DNA of 9,841 nt, from positions 1-9,841 of the forward strand of contig CBDUQG010000040.1 in assembly GCA_965369305.1 (NCBI GenBank), written 5' to 3'. Below are positions 1 through 7,221 of this stretch, piece by piece. A program made the translations under genes and the position numbers. This DNA comes from JAFGTE01 sp965369305 (GTDB taxonomy: Bacteria > Patescibacteriota > Gracilibacteria > UM-FILTER-43-11). Each line of letters begins with the position of its first letter. Position 1 is the stretch's first letter. The notes under the pieces are model-generated. The model was given only the letters and a program-made list of their open reading frames with translations, had not been told where the DNA came from and ran no database searches.

Positions 1-18
1 CTAATAATTCAATTCAAA

Positions 19-453
19 ATGAGCTTTACTCAAGACTCAATCAATATCCTCAAGGCGAACAGCTATAAAATCACGGGTCCACGCATGGCAGTGCTACAAG
101 TTTTGGAAGAAGCTAAAATTCCACTCTCTGCTTATGATATTGAAGAGCGTATTCCAGAAAATATTCCAGTGAATGTTGTTACTATTTATCGTGTTTTAAA
201 TGTGTTCGAAAAGTTAAAAATTGCTCATCGAATACATACAAAGGAAGGCTTCGTCCGATGTAATTTTGAACTCCAGTCAGGTTGCCATTACTTCGCTGTT
301 TGCGACAAATGTGGCCGCGCTGATGAGTTTATTAATGAAGAGTGTGAAATGGATAAAGTCATTCCTAAAAATTTGCCCTACAAAAGTCTCAAGCACCTTT
401 CAGAAGTCGCTGGTACTTGTGACCCTTGTTCTTTATCTAATAAATCTAAGTAA
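19..453 (+). CDS. zur: Fur-family metal regulator, probably Zur
   Basis: This 144-aa protein has the length and layout of Fur-family repressors. Residues 1-80 form a winged helix; the stretch around 51-72 (VNVVTIYRVLNVFEKL) matches the family recognition-helix consensus. Residues 80-144 form the dimerisation and metal domain, with two structural-zinc CxxC pairs, C95/C98 and C134/C137, and candidate regulatory ligands H90 and H125. The gene lies 1 nt upstream of a ZnuA-like lipoprotein gene and heads a znuACB cluster, so a zinc-sensing Zur role is inferred from context; the sequence alone cannot separate Zur from Fur. Only 18 bp of upstream DNA is visible. It is AT-rich, could contain a -10 box (TAATAA at 2-7), and shows no SD. 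No operator palindrome can be judged at this edge. The family call is firm; the metal specificity is inferred. Confidence 0.9.
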   Translation: MSFTQDSINILKANSYKITGPRMAVLQVLEEAKIPLSAYDIEERIPENIPVNVVTIYRVLNVFEKLKIAHRIHTKEGFVRCNFELQSGCHYFAVCDKCGRADEFINEECEMDKVIPKNLPYKSLKHLSEVAGTCDPCSLSNKSK

Positions 454-454
454 G

Positions 455-1468
455 ATGAAATCAATTAAGAAGCTATTCTCACTCCTGCTTATTGCACCCG
501 TTTTTTTGGCTGCTTGCAGTCAGCCAGTTGCTACTAATACCGATGAGCAGACCCCGCAAGCAAGTAAGGACAAAATTCATGTGGTAACTACGTTTCCTCC
601 TCTTTATTCATTTGTAGCCAACATTGTAGGTGACAACGGGCTAGTAACAAACCTCGTTGAGCCAGGGGCGTCAGTACATATTTGGGAGCCTAAAGCATCT
701 TCGCTTAAAGCCCTTTCAGGTGCTGACCTTCTTGTCATGAATGGTCTAGAGCTAGAGCCTTTCATTGAGGACATGATTGATGCGGCAAGTAACCCAGGCT
801 TAGAAACCATGGTAGCTAGTGAGTCAGTCAAAGATGCTTGGCTGAATACGCCTGAGGTGTTCGAGCCAGGTGAAGATTCGCATGGCCACGAAGATGAGCA
901 TGAAGAAGGCCATCATGAGGATGATCACGAAGACGAACATGATCACGATCACGGGGGTACAGATCCTCATATCTGGCTTAGTCCAAGTTTAGCCATTCGC
1001 CAAGTAGAAGCCATTCGGGATGCCGTCATTCAAATAGACCCTGATAATGCTGAGATCTATCAGAGTAATGCAACGGCTTACATTGAGGAGCTTCGTAGCT
1101 TGGACCAAGAAACTCGCAGCAGTTTGAATGGAGCTGCTAACAAAAGCTTCATCGTCTTTCACGATGCCTACACCTACTACATGACTGACTATGGTCTAAT
1201 GCAGTACCGAAAGGCCGCTGTAGAACCATTTCCAGGTAAAGAGCCAACAGCTGCTTATTTTGCCGATCTACTACATCTAATCGAAGAAGAGGGAATTGAC
1301 ATCATTTTCACTGAGCCACAGTTTAATCCCCGAGTTGTACAAAACCTTCAGCAAGAAACAGGGGTAAAAAGTTTCGAAATCGATCCGATTGGGCTAGAAT
1401 TAAGTGCGGAAGGCTATGAGAACAATCTTAGAAAGATAACGCAGGCCTTCCTGAATGCCTTTAAATAG
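455..1468 (+). CDS. znuA: ZnuA-like zinc-binding lipoprotein of an ABC importer
   Basis: This is a 337-aa cluster A-I substrate-binding protein that would capture Zn2+ outside the membrane and pass it to ZnuB. It starts with a lipoprotein signal: K-rich n-region, hydrophobic core and lipobox LAAC with the lipidated Cys at residue 21. Likely metal ligands are H75 (SVHIWEP), H172 (DPHIWLSP), H236 (FHDAY) and D310 (EIDPIG), the expected three His plus one acid. Residues 143-166 form a His/Asp/Glu loop with nine His, typical of zinc-specific members. The frame stays open upstream to 221, but that stretch lies inside the regulator gene in another frame. The ATG at 455 is chosen because the signal peptide begins exactly there, 1 nt after the zur stop. 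Manganese-specific relatives usually lack such a His-rich loop, so zinc is preferred. Confidence 0.93.
   Translation: MKSIKKLFSLLLIAPVFLAACSQPVATNTDEQTPQASKDKIHVVTTFPPLYSFVANIVGDNGLVTNLVEPGASVHIWEPKASSLKALSGADLLVMNGLELEPFIEDMIDAASNPGLETMVASESVKDAWLNTPEVFEPGEDSHGHEDEHEEGHHEDDHEDEHDHDHGGTDPHIWLSPSLAIRQVEAIRDAVIQIDPDNAEIYQSNATAYIEELRSLDQETRSSLNGAANKSFIVFHDAYTYYMTDYGLMQYRKAAVEPFPGKEPTAAYFADLLHLIEEEGIDIIFTEPQFNPRVVQNLQQETGVKSFEIDPIGLELSAEGYENNLRKITQAFLNAFK
881..952 (+). repeat. Low-complexity His/Asp/Glu-coding stretch in znuA
   Basis: This stretch encodes ZnuA residues 143-166 and is built from repeated CAT/CAC, GAA/GAG and GAT/GAC codons, giving nine His in 24 residues. It corresponds to the flexible charged loop of zinc-specific ZnuA proteins, thought to bind extra zinc or aid its capture. 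The codons are only loosely repetitive, so slippage is less likely than in a perfect repeat. Confidence 0.85.
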
Positions 1469-1471
1469 ACT

Positions 1472-2173
1472 ATGAAGCCAATTGTTGAACTAAAAGATGT
1501 CCATCTGACTCTGTCGGGGTATAGGGTTCTCCACGATATTACCTTGGACATTCAGTCAAACGAGATTGTTTCCCTGATCGGCCTTAATGGCTCAGGTAAA
1601 ACTACTTTACTCAAACTGATTCTTGGCATCCATAAACCTACAAAAGGCAAAGTTATTAACCGCGCTAAAAAAACAGGGTACGTGCCTCAGAGATTTGATT
1701 TTGATCGCACCATCCCTTTTTCTGTCTTAGAGCTTTTGCGTACTTACAGTGGCAGAAGTGAAGATGACATCATGAAAAAGCTGGAAGAAACCGAATCCAT
1801 GCACCTTGTAAATAAGCCAGTAGGTGGTCTTTCAGGTGGGGAAATGCAGCGAGTGCTCATTGCAAACGCCCTGCTAGCACAACCAGACCTCTTGCTCTTA
1901 GACGAACCTACTTCAGGTTTGGATGTTGCCGGAGAAAAGGATTTCTTTTGTATGATTGAGGATATACATAAAAAATACAAAATGTCTGTGATTATCGTTT
2001 CGCATGATATTCATCTGATTTTCAATCACGCAAAAAAAGTTTTCTGTATCGATCATTGCTTGGTTTGTCATGGTCACCCCAGTGAGGTTAAAAAGAGCGA
2101 TGCGTTTTCGAAGTTATTTGGACCACATCTAGTACCCTTTAAGCACCACAAAAAAAATGGAGAGCATTCTTGA
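1472..2173 (+). CDS. znuC: Zinc ABC transporter ATPase
   Basis: This 233-aa nucleotide-binding subunit would power zinc import from the cytoplasmic face. All ABC motifs are present in order: Walker A GLNGSGKTT (37-45), Q-loop Gln73, signature LSGGE (120-124), Walker B LLLLDEP ending at E145/P146, D-loop near D151 and the H-loop His178. The C-terminal part carries a Cys/His cluster (C192, H195, C196, C199, H200, H202), in the place where ZnuC-type ATPases have an HxxCCxG-like segment. The ATG is 3 nt after the znuA stop. The last 17 nt overlap znuB, including an A8 run at 2150-2157 that supplies Lys-Lys-Asn codons here and the first base of the znuB ATG. There is no SD, so translation probably depends on coupling. 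Confidence 0.94.
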   Translation: MKPIVELKDVHLTLSGYRVLHDITLDIQSNEIVSLIGLNGSGKTTLLKLILGIHKPTKGKVINRAKKTGYVPQRFDFDRTIPFSVLELLRTYSGRSEDDIMKKLEETESMHLVNKPVGGLSGGEMQRVLIANALLAQPDLLLLDEPTSGLDVAGEKDFFCMIEDIHKKYKMSVIIVSHDIHLIFNHAKKVFCIDHCLVCHGHPSEVKKSDAFSKLFGPHLVPFKHHKKNGEHS

Positions 2174-2975
2174 AGCATTTCAGTACGCCTTTTTTCTAAG
2201 GGCTTTCGGAGTTGGCCTTATTTTGGCAGTTGTATACGCACTTTTGGGCAACTTCGTTGTGCTTCGAAGAGAAGCCATTATTGGCCACACCATGGCCAAC
2301 ATCATTTTTATGGGTATTGCCATTGCCTTGCTTTTTTCTCTTAATTTGTCGGTAATGATGACACTGACAGCGATTGCAGGTGTGTTTTTCATCGCCTATC
2401 TAGAGCACTCCAGTCGCTTCAGTCGAGATTCAATACTGGAGCTCACCGGACAAATTTCAATGGCAGCTGCGATTGTGATCCTTTCGCAAGTCAGTGGCTA
2501 TCAGAACATTGAGGGATTTCTCTTTGGTAACATACTAGCTATCTCAAAGACAGATGTTTGGATGACCCTAGGCCTCTTAGCTATCAATGTAGTAGTCCTA
2601 AAGATGATACGCCGGCCATTGACTCAAATAGTAATCAATCCCGAGTTGGCCACAAGTGCAGGAACGAATGTTAAAAAGATCAATTTTATATTCATGATTT
2701 TGTTGGCACTGACCATTGCAGCAGGAATAAAAATAGTTGGTGTGATCTTACTTGCTGCTTTTTTGGTCATTCCTTCAAATTCTGCTAAAAATCTTGCTAA
2801 AAACTTTACTCAGATGCAGTGGGTTTCGGTCGTTATTGGTTTAATAGGTGTTACTATGGGTCTTTTCTTGGCCTACACGCTCGATACGCCCAGTGGTGCC
2901 ATGATCGTCTTAGTGCTGGGTCTAATGCTCATTCTGTCCACAGTGTTAGGACAATTTTTTCGAAGCAGGTCTTAG
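2157..2975 (+). CDS. znuB: Zinc ABC transporter permease (ABC-3 family)
   Basis: This 272-aa integral membrane subunit would form the zinc channel with ZnuA and ZnuC. It is hydrophobic throughout, with roughly eight or nine membrane segments. Family landmarks include the GNFVVLRRE segment (31-39), a FLFGNILAI stretch, the ALTIAAGIKIVGVILLAAFLVIP block and a C-terminal TLDTPSGA motif, all matching known ZnuB proteins in order. One departure is notable: where ZnuB proteins such as E. coli have G-D-T-L-A-H, this protein reads G-H-T-M-A-N (43-48), so the expected Asp is His44 and the expected His is Asn48. The start overlaps the znuC end by 17 nt and directly follows an A8 run. The next gene is 55 nt downstream with its own promoter, so the operon likely ends here, although no T-tailed terminator hairpin is visible. 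Confidence 0.93.
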   Translation: MESILEAFQYAFFLRAFGVGLILAVVYALLGNFVVLRREAIIGHTMANIIFMGIAIALLFSLNLSVMMTLTAIAGVFFIAYLEHSSRFSRDSILELTGQISMAAAIVILSQVSGYQNIEGFLFGNILAISKTDVWMTLGLLAINVVVLKMIRRPLTQIVINPELATSAGTNVKKINFIFMILLALTIAAGIKIVGVILLAAFLVIPSNSAKNLAKNFTQMQWVSVVIGLIGVTMGLFLAYTLDTPSGAMIVLVLGLMLILSTVLGQFFRSRS

Positions 2976-3015
2976 CATAGGAGCTTCTGAGTAGCTGAAA
3001 GTCATAAATGATCTG

Positions 3016-3024
3016 TGCTAGACT
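3016..3024 (+). promoter_or_regulatory. Extended -10 promoter of the yibE/F-like gene
   Basis: TGCTAGACT fits an extended -10 (TGn plus TAGACT at 3019-3024). No good -35 is present at the usual distance. The usual start of transcription, 7 nt past the box, is base 3031, which is the A of the ATG, so the message would be leaderless. An in-frame TAG overlaps the box and rules out a longer protein. Confidence 0.5.
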
Positions 3025-3030
3025 GACCTC

Positions 3031-4050
3031 ATGTTCGAAGAAGAATTTTTTACCGGCCGCGTTCTCGATGTCAGTGAAACAGTCACCACCAATGAGTTTG
3101 GTTTTGATGAAGGGGTCAGAAGTATCCAACTTCAAACCGAAGAAAGTGGAAAAGTCATCATCGACCAATCCATTAATCTAGACAATCCTAGCGACAATGT
3201 ACCTGTAGCAATTGGCGATGAGTACTTGCTCGTTCGAAGTCAATTTGATGGCGAAATCAGTTACGCCATCCAGGATGCCTACCGACTCGACGGAATCCTC
3301 ATGCTTTTTGCCGCCTTTATTTTGCTCGTCGGATTTGTCGCTGGCAAAAAAGGGCTTCTGTCTTTGCTTGGCTTAGGCGCCTCTCTTTTTATCCTGATCA
3401 AGTGGCTCATTCCTCAAATATTAGGCGGTGCTAATCCGGTTGTTATTAGCTTTGTAGGTTCAGTTGTCATTGCAGCCATTACTTTTTATCTTTCACATGG
3501 CTTCAAAAAAAGAACCACACTAGCCCTGCTTAGCACGCTTGCCACGCTGGTAATCGCCTTCCTGCTTTCTGTTTTGGCGGTCAATGGACTTCATCTTTTT
3601 GGAACCGGTAGTGAAGATGCCATTGCGCTCACATTCGGAAATCTCAGCAATATCAATCTTCAGGGCTTGCTTCTAGGAGCTATCGTCATCGGTACATTGG
3701 GTGTGCTAGATGACGTAACCATCACTCAGATTGCAGCCGTCCAGGAAATCCACAAGGCCGATAAAAAACTAGACTACAAAGAGCTCTACAAAAGAGGACT
3801 TTCCATTGGGCGAGACCACATCGCCTCCATCATAAACACTCTGGTGCTGGCTTATGCAGGTGCTTCATTCCCAGTCTTACTAGCCCTAGTTGCCTGGCCA
3901 AGACCGCTTTGGGTCAATCTGAACAGCGAGTTCCTGGCAGAAGAAATCGTCCGCACCCTAGTGGGTAGTATGACCCTGATTATTGCGATCCCTATTGCCA
4001 CCCTACTTGCTGCTTACTACTTCTCTGGCAAATACGCTAAATCCGCTTAA
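3031..4050 (+). CDS. YibE/F-family membrane protein
   Basis: This 339-aa protein has a polar N-terminal domain (about 1-86) followed by roughly seven hydrophobic segments between 88 and 330. The signature LDDVTITQ (226-233), then AAVQEIHKA and a later RDHIAS stretch (261-266) with an AYAGASFP segment, match the YibE/F family, whose transport role is not established. Family members I know of begin with a signal peptide or membrane anchor before the polar domain. Here none is seen, and an in-frame TAG at 3019-3021 blocks extension, so the start at 3031 is fixed. The gene follows znuB by 55 nt but seems to have its own promoter. Its last 14 nt overlap the 3' end of trkH on the other strand. The family call is good; the function is unknown. 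Confidence 0.82.
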   Translation: MFEEEFFTGRVLDVSETVTTNEFGFDEGVRSIQLQTEESGKVIIDQSINLDNPSDNVPVAIGDEYLLVRSQFDGEISYAIQDAYRLDGILMLFAAFILLVGFVAGKKGLLSLLGLGASLFILIKWLIPQILGGANPVVISFVGSVVIAAITFYLSHGFKKRTTLALLSTLATLVIAFLLSVLAVNGLHLFGTGSEDAIALTFGNLSNINLQGLLLGAIVIGTLGVLDDVTITQIAAVQEIHKADKKLDYKELYKRGLSIGRDHIASIINTLVLAYAGASFPVLLALVAWPRPLWVNLNSEFLAEEIVRTLVGSMTLIIAIPIATLLAAYYFSGKYAKSA

Positions 4051-5452
4051 TTGCCTGTCGAAGCAGGATCAAAATCGGAAAGATTTCAAGACGACCAAGG
4101 AGCATGGCCACGATCAAAATAATCCTGAGCGTCGGTGGCAAGACGGCTATATCAAGTGTTTGAAGGCCAACGTTCCCCAAGTTAGAAATCATCTGAAAAG
4201 AAGAATCAAAGAAGCTAAAGCCATAGAGCATAAAAATCAGCGTTCCCATCAGAAGGACAACAAAATAAGAGATAACAAAGATGGCAATGTTACTCAGGTC
4301 TTTTTCTGATGTTTCTTGTCCATGAATGGTTAAAGGGATTACGGCGCTTGGCGGGCTGGATAGTTTTTTCAGGTGCCAAGGGACGGCCCGAAAGAGGTGA
4401 TAAAAACGAAATATTTTAATACCCCCGGCTGTACTGGCGGATGAGCCTCCAATGATCATGCCCAGCATCATGATCACGACAAAGAGTTCAGGTAATAGGG
4501 CGATGTTGCTAACTGAAAAACCTGTCGTACTAAAGGCAGAAATAAGTTCAAAGAAGACCATTTTTGTATCTGGCCAGACAAGCAGCCCAAGAAGAGCGCT
4601 TGCCAAAATAAAAACCAGGAATATATTCTTTTCAAAGCTCTTAAAAAACTCACGCCACTTCATTTCCAGCAGCATGTTGTGAGCGATGAAGCTAATTGAG
4701 CCAACAATCATCAGAAAATCAAGAACGAGAAGCTGCCAGCCGTTGCTATAAAACCCATCAGAAATGCTAAAACCACCCGTTGAAATAGCGCTGAAGCTCA
4801 TGGCAATGGCTTCGTACCAGGAAAGACCCGTAATCCAAAGTAGGATCACACCTAGTACGGTGTATCCGAAGTAAATACCCATGATGACGGCTAGGGTATG
4901 GCGAAGGCCACCTTCCAGTTTTTGCTTGAAGCCCTGAGCTTGATACAAGGCCATAGACGACTCGTTCTGGGCTTCCAGATCAGAAGCGTGTTGGTGACCA
5001 CCACGCCTTTTGCTGAACAGAAACAGGAAGACCAAAATAATTCCGATTCCCCCCATCCACTGAGTCTCAGCTCGCCACAAAATGAGGCTTCGTGGAAGAC
5101 CTTCAAGTGACTCATAAACAGTAATACCTGTTGTTGTGAATCCCGAAATAGACTCGAGATAGGCGTTGATATAGTTGTAGTCCATGGTCGGCAGATAGGT
5201 GATCATGCCAATCAATGGGAGTATGGTAAACGCTAATGCTCCCAGGATCAGGCCCTGAGTCAGGGTCATAATGGTATCAGGCTTGGGCTTATTAAAAAGA
5301 ACCAAAACAAGTCCCAGCACCAAAGAAATCCCCAGGGTTATAAGGAATCCCTCAATATCTTCACCATAAATCAAACCTGCAATAATCGGCACAATCCGAA
5401 AAACGGAAGAGATCATCAGAAGATAGCCGAGATTACGCAGCAGGAGCCTCAT
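4037..5452 (-). CDS. trkH: TrkH-type potassium uptake protein
   Basis: This 471-aa protein is the ion-conducting subunit of a Trk/Ktr K+ uptake system in the cytoplasmic membrane. It shows the four-fold pore-loop layout: SGFTTTG (103-109), STGGFS (224-229), STTGFS (308-313) and NLGNVGL (424-430), each offering a selectivity-filter glycine. The GGSSASTAGGIK block (335-346) after the third pore loop and the C-terminal LLGRLEIFP (451-459) are also hallmark TrkH/KtrB segments. The length is that of full TrkH proteins. It follows trkA on the same strand, overlapping it by 20 nt, so the two are translationally linked and presumably form one complex. Its 3' end overlaps the convergent YibE/F-like gene by 14 nt. 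No SD precedes the ATG. The exact cation (K+ alone or with Na+/H+) cannot be told from sequence. Confidence 0.94.
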   Translation of the reverse strand: MRLLLRNLGYLLMISSVFRIVPIIAGLIYGEDIEGFLITLGISLVLGLVLVLFNKPKPDTIMTLTQGLILGALAFTILPLIGMITYLPTMDYNYINAYLESISGFTTTGITVYESLEGLPRSLILWRAETQWMGGIGIILVFLFLFSKRRGGHQHASDLEAQNESSMALYQAQGFKQKLEGGLRHTLAVIMGIYFGYTVLGVILLWITGLSWYEAIAMSFSAISTGGFSISDGFYSNGWQLLVLDFLMIVGSISFIAHNMLLEMKWREFFKSFEKNIFLVFILASALLGLLVWPDTKMVFFELISAFSTTGFSVSNIALLPELFVVIMMLGMIIGGSSASTAGGIKIFRFYHLFRAVPWHLKKLSSPPSAVIPLTIHGQETSEKDLSNIAIFVISYFVVLLMGTLIFMLYGFSFFDSSFQMISNLGNVGLQTLDIAVLPPTLRIILIVAMLLGRLEIFPILILLRQAIKRI

Positions 5453-6089
5453 CGGTGCTAAAGAGTTTATTTATATTTTCGAGATTTTTTGGTTCAACAG
5501 CCATCAGAATCGTGTCATCTTTTTGCAAGGTCTCGTCTTTTGTTTCACTGATCAGTTTGCCGGCGCGGTAAATAGCCAGCACTTCAGCCCCTCTCATGCC
5601 ACCAGCCATTCCTTCTGCCTTAGAGCCTTCTGTAACAGTCATTTTGGCTACTTGCATCTCACCAAGCCCTAGCTGGCTGATAATGTCTTCAGTTCCTTTC
5701 TGAATGATAATTCTCTGGATAGCCGATACGATTGTTCCGACGACAAAAACCAAGTTTGTGACTTCCAGTTTGCTGAATAATTCCTCGTTTTTAGATTCAT
5801 TGACCAAAGAGACCACATGGGGAACCTCCTCATTTTTAGCAATCTGACAAACAACCAGATTCGTTTTGTCGTCCGCTGTTGTTACGACGTAATCCACGTC
5901 TCCAATATTGGCTTGTCTTAGAATCGAAATATCAGATCCATCACCTTGAAGAACCAGAACCTGGGTTTTGGTGGCAATGACCTTGGCCCGGCTTTCATCC
6001 TGTTCAATCAAAGTGACCTGGTGTTCATTTGCGAGTAAGTTAGCCAGGGCCAGACCCTTTTCACCCCCACCAACAATAATGATTTTCAT
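5433..6089 (-). CDS. trkA: TrkA-type potassium uptake regulator (RCK)
   Basis: This 218-aa cytosolic protein gates the TrkH channel in response to nucleotide binding. Residues 1-120 form one Rossmann RCK-N domain with GxGxxG at G7/G9/G12, an acidic end of strand 2 (IEQD, 28-31), the QGDGSD loop (48-53) and TADDKTN (71-77). Residues about 140-205 form a TrkA-C domain. With a single RCK-N/RCK-C pair it resembles KtrA-like or half-length TrkA rather than the duplicated E. coli TrkA. It is the first gene of a two-gene operon and overlaps trkH by 20 nt. It is divergent from pyrE across a 111-bp spacer with a likely TATAAT box for this gene. There is no SD before the ATG. Confidence 0.94.
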   Translation of the reverse strand: MKIIIVGGGEKGLALANLLANEHQVTLIEQDESRAKVIATKTQVLVLQGDGSDISILRQANIGDVDYVVTTADDKTNLVVCQIAKNEEVPHVVSLVNESKNEELFSKLEVTNLVFVVGTIVSAIQRIIIQKGTEDIISQLGLGEMQVAKMTVTEGSKAEGMAGGMRGAEVLAIYRAGKLISETKDETLQKDDTILMAVEPKNLENINKLFSTDEAPAA

Positions 6090-6119
6090 GTTTGTTTAGT
6101 TTATTTCGTTTCTTAGGGA

Positions 6120-6125
6120 ATTATA
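6120..6125 (-). promoter_or_regulatory. -10 box of the trkAH operon
   Basis: Read on the minus strand this is a perfect TATAAT, ending 30 nt before the trkA ATG at 6089. Transcription would start near 6113, giving a leader of about 24 nt that is A/C-rich and lacks an SD. No clear -35 hexamer is visible. Confidence 0.5.
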
Positions 6126-6166
6126 AAGGAAAGGCCTATAAATAAGAAATGAAAAAGCTGGTATTA

Positions 6167-6175
6167 TGCTATACT
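6167..6175 (+). promoter_or_regulatory. Extended -10 promoter of pyrE
   Basis: TGCTATACT is a strong extended -10 (TG, one base, TATACT at 6170-6175). The matching -35 position is A-rich without a recognisable hexamer. Transcription would start near 6182, leaving about 19 nt before the pyrE ATG and no SD. It lies back to back with the trkA box, about 45 bp away. Confidence 0.6.
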
Positions 6176-6200
6176 CCACTCAGCCCTTAACCAGAACAAT

Positions 6201-6830
6201 ATGACTAAGAAAGAGGAGATTGCGCAGATTTTACTAAAAGCCAAGGCAGTGTCGCTCAATGCTGCTGAGCCTTTTACTTATGCCTCTGGCATCATAAGTC
6301 CGATCTACTGTGACAATCGTGTTCTTTTATCTTACCCTGCAGAACGAGAGGTAATTGTTAAGTACTTTCTAGAGCTCATCGAAGAAAAAGGCCTTGAGTT
6401 TGATGTGGTTGCTGGGACGGCTACAGCCGGCATTCCTTGGGCGGCCTTCCTGGCTCAAAAATTGGGAAAGCCAATGGTCTACGTAAAAAAGAAGGCCAAA
6501 GAATATGGTAAGCAAAAAGCCATCGAAGGCGACTTCCAGAGTGGTCAGCGTGCCTTGCTGGTTGAGGATCTGGTATCAACTGGAAAGAGCTCTCTTGCAG
6601 CAGTCGATAGCATCAGGCAGGCTGGCGGAGTCGTTGAAGATTGTCTGGCTATTTTTACCTACGAAATGCAAAAAGCAGTCGATCAGTTTAGTGAGTACAA
6701 ATGCAATCTGCACACCCTCTCTCAATTCTCCGTGCTAGCTGAAGAAGCTGTAAAGCAAAGCTACATTCAAGAGGAAGAAAAAGAGGTTGTTCTAAGTTGG
6801 AACAAGGACCCGGAAAACTGGGCCAAGTAG
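6201..6830 (+). CDS. pyrE: Orotate phosphoribosyltransferase
   Basis: This 209-aa cytosolic enzyme joins orotate to PRPP to make orotidine 5'-monophosphate in pyrimidine synthesis. Diagnostic segments are the N-terminal SGIISPIYCDNR (29-40), GTATAGIPWAA (72-82), the mobile catalytic loop YVKKKAKEYGKQKAIEG (94-110) and the PRPP-binding VEDLVSTGKSS (121-131). Length and order match stand-alone bacterial OPRTases. It has its own extended -10 promoter and is divergent from trkA. No other pyrimidine gene is in the window, so whether the cell completes the pathway cannot be told here. The ATG is supported by the promoter position and by the usual N-terminal helix (EEIAQILLKAKAV); no SD is present. 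Confidence 0.95.
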   Translation: MTKKEEIAQILLKAKAVSLNAAEPFTYASGIISPIYCDNRVLLSYPAEREVIVKYFLELIEEKGLEFDVVAGTATAGIPWAAFLAQKLGKPMVYVKKKAKEYGKQKAIEGDFQSGQRALLVEDLVSTGKSSLAAVDSIRQAGGVVEDCLAIFTYEMQKAVDQFSEYKCNLHTLSQFSVLAEEAVKQSYIQEEEKEVVLSWNKDPENWAK

Positions 6831-6884
6831 CATTATGAATTGCTCGACATCCTGAATGAGAGGAGTAAAATAGGTCCTAAACGT

Positions 6885-6890
6885 TATAAA
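6885..6890 (+). promoter_or_regulatory. Candidate -10 box before the 100-aa hypothetical gene
   Basis: TATAAA sits in the 82-bp gap after pyrE, 22 nt before the ATG at 6913. Transcription would begin near 6897. There is no extended TG and no evident -35, so the call rests on match and position alone. Confidence 0.35.
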
Positions 6891-6912
6891 ATAAGATCTA
6901 ATTCTTTGCCCT

Positions 6913-7215
6913 ATGTCATCACCCTCCGTTCCCAAAGATTTTAACTTAAACTTGCTTAGTGCACTTGGAGCTGTCTGTGAGGCAGACATTGAAGAGCTTC
7001 GAAAAAAGCTCAAGCCTGAAGTGCAAGAAGCTTTTGATGAAAAACCACAACATTTACAAATTGTCCTAACAGCCCTTTCAAAGTCTGCTCCGGACGAGCT
7101 ATCGCTACTGGCAACAACCGAAAAACGCTTGGTTGGAGTGCACGATGTTCGGGATGAGGCCAGGTTCCTCCTTGAAGGAATTGAGTCGGCAGAAAAGGAA
7201 GGTGAAGGAGAATAA
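6913..7215 (+). CDS. Hypothetical 100-aa helical protein
   Basis: I do not recognise this protein. It has no signal peptide or membrane segment. It is predicted mostly alpha-helical by eye: helices around 10-20 (NLNLLSALGA), 24-42 (ADIEELRKKLKPEVQEAF), 47-57, 62-72 and 78-92, with an acidic tail (EKEGEGE). There is a single Cys at residue 22 and no catalytic motif. It lies between pyrE and nadC with a TATAAA box 22 nt upstream, and its stop is 34 nt before the nadC start. It is preferred over a Ser-rich reading on the other strand (6792-7235), because that one runs across the pyrE end and the promoter gap and has low-complexity composition. The coding call is moderate; the function is unknown. 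Confidence 0.65.
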   Translation: MSSPSVPKDFNLNLLSALGAVCEADIEELRKKLKPEVQEAFDEKPQHLQIVLTALSKSAPDELSLLATTEKRLVGVHDVRDEARFLLEGIESAEKEGEGE

Positions 7216-7221
7216 TCCGTG

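Noticed and set aside
221..454. In-frame upstream extension of znuA by 78 codons.
   Set aside because: It overlaps zur in another frame, and a signal peptide with lipobox begins exactly at the ATG at 455.
2976..3018. Possible terminator after znuB from AGCTTCTGAGTAGCT.
   Set aside because: The stem is only four pairs and no T-run follows.
3983..4309. Plus-strand open frame of 108 codons opposite the trkH 3' end.
   Set aside because: It is Lys/Asn/Gln-rich with no family resemblance and lies antisense to conserved TrkH pore sequence.
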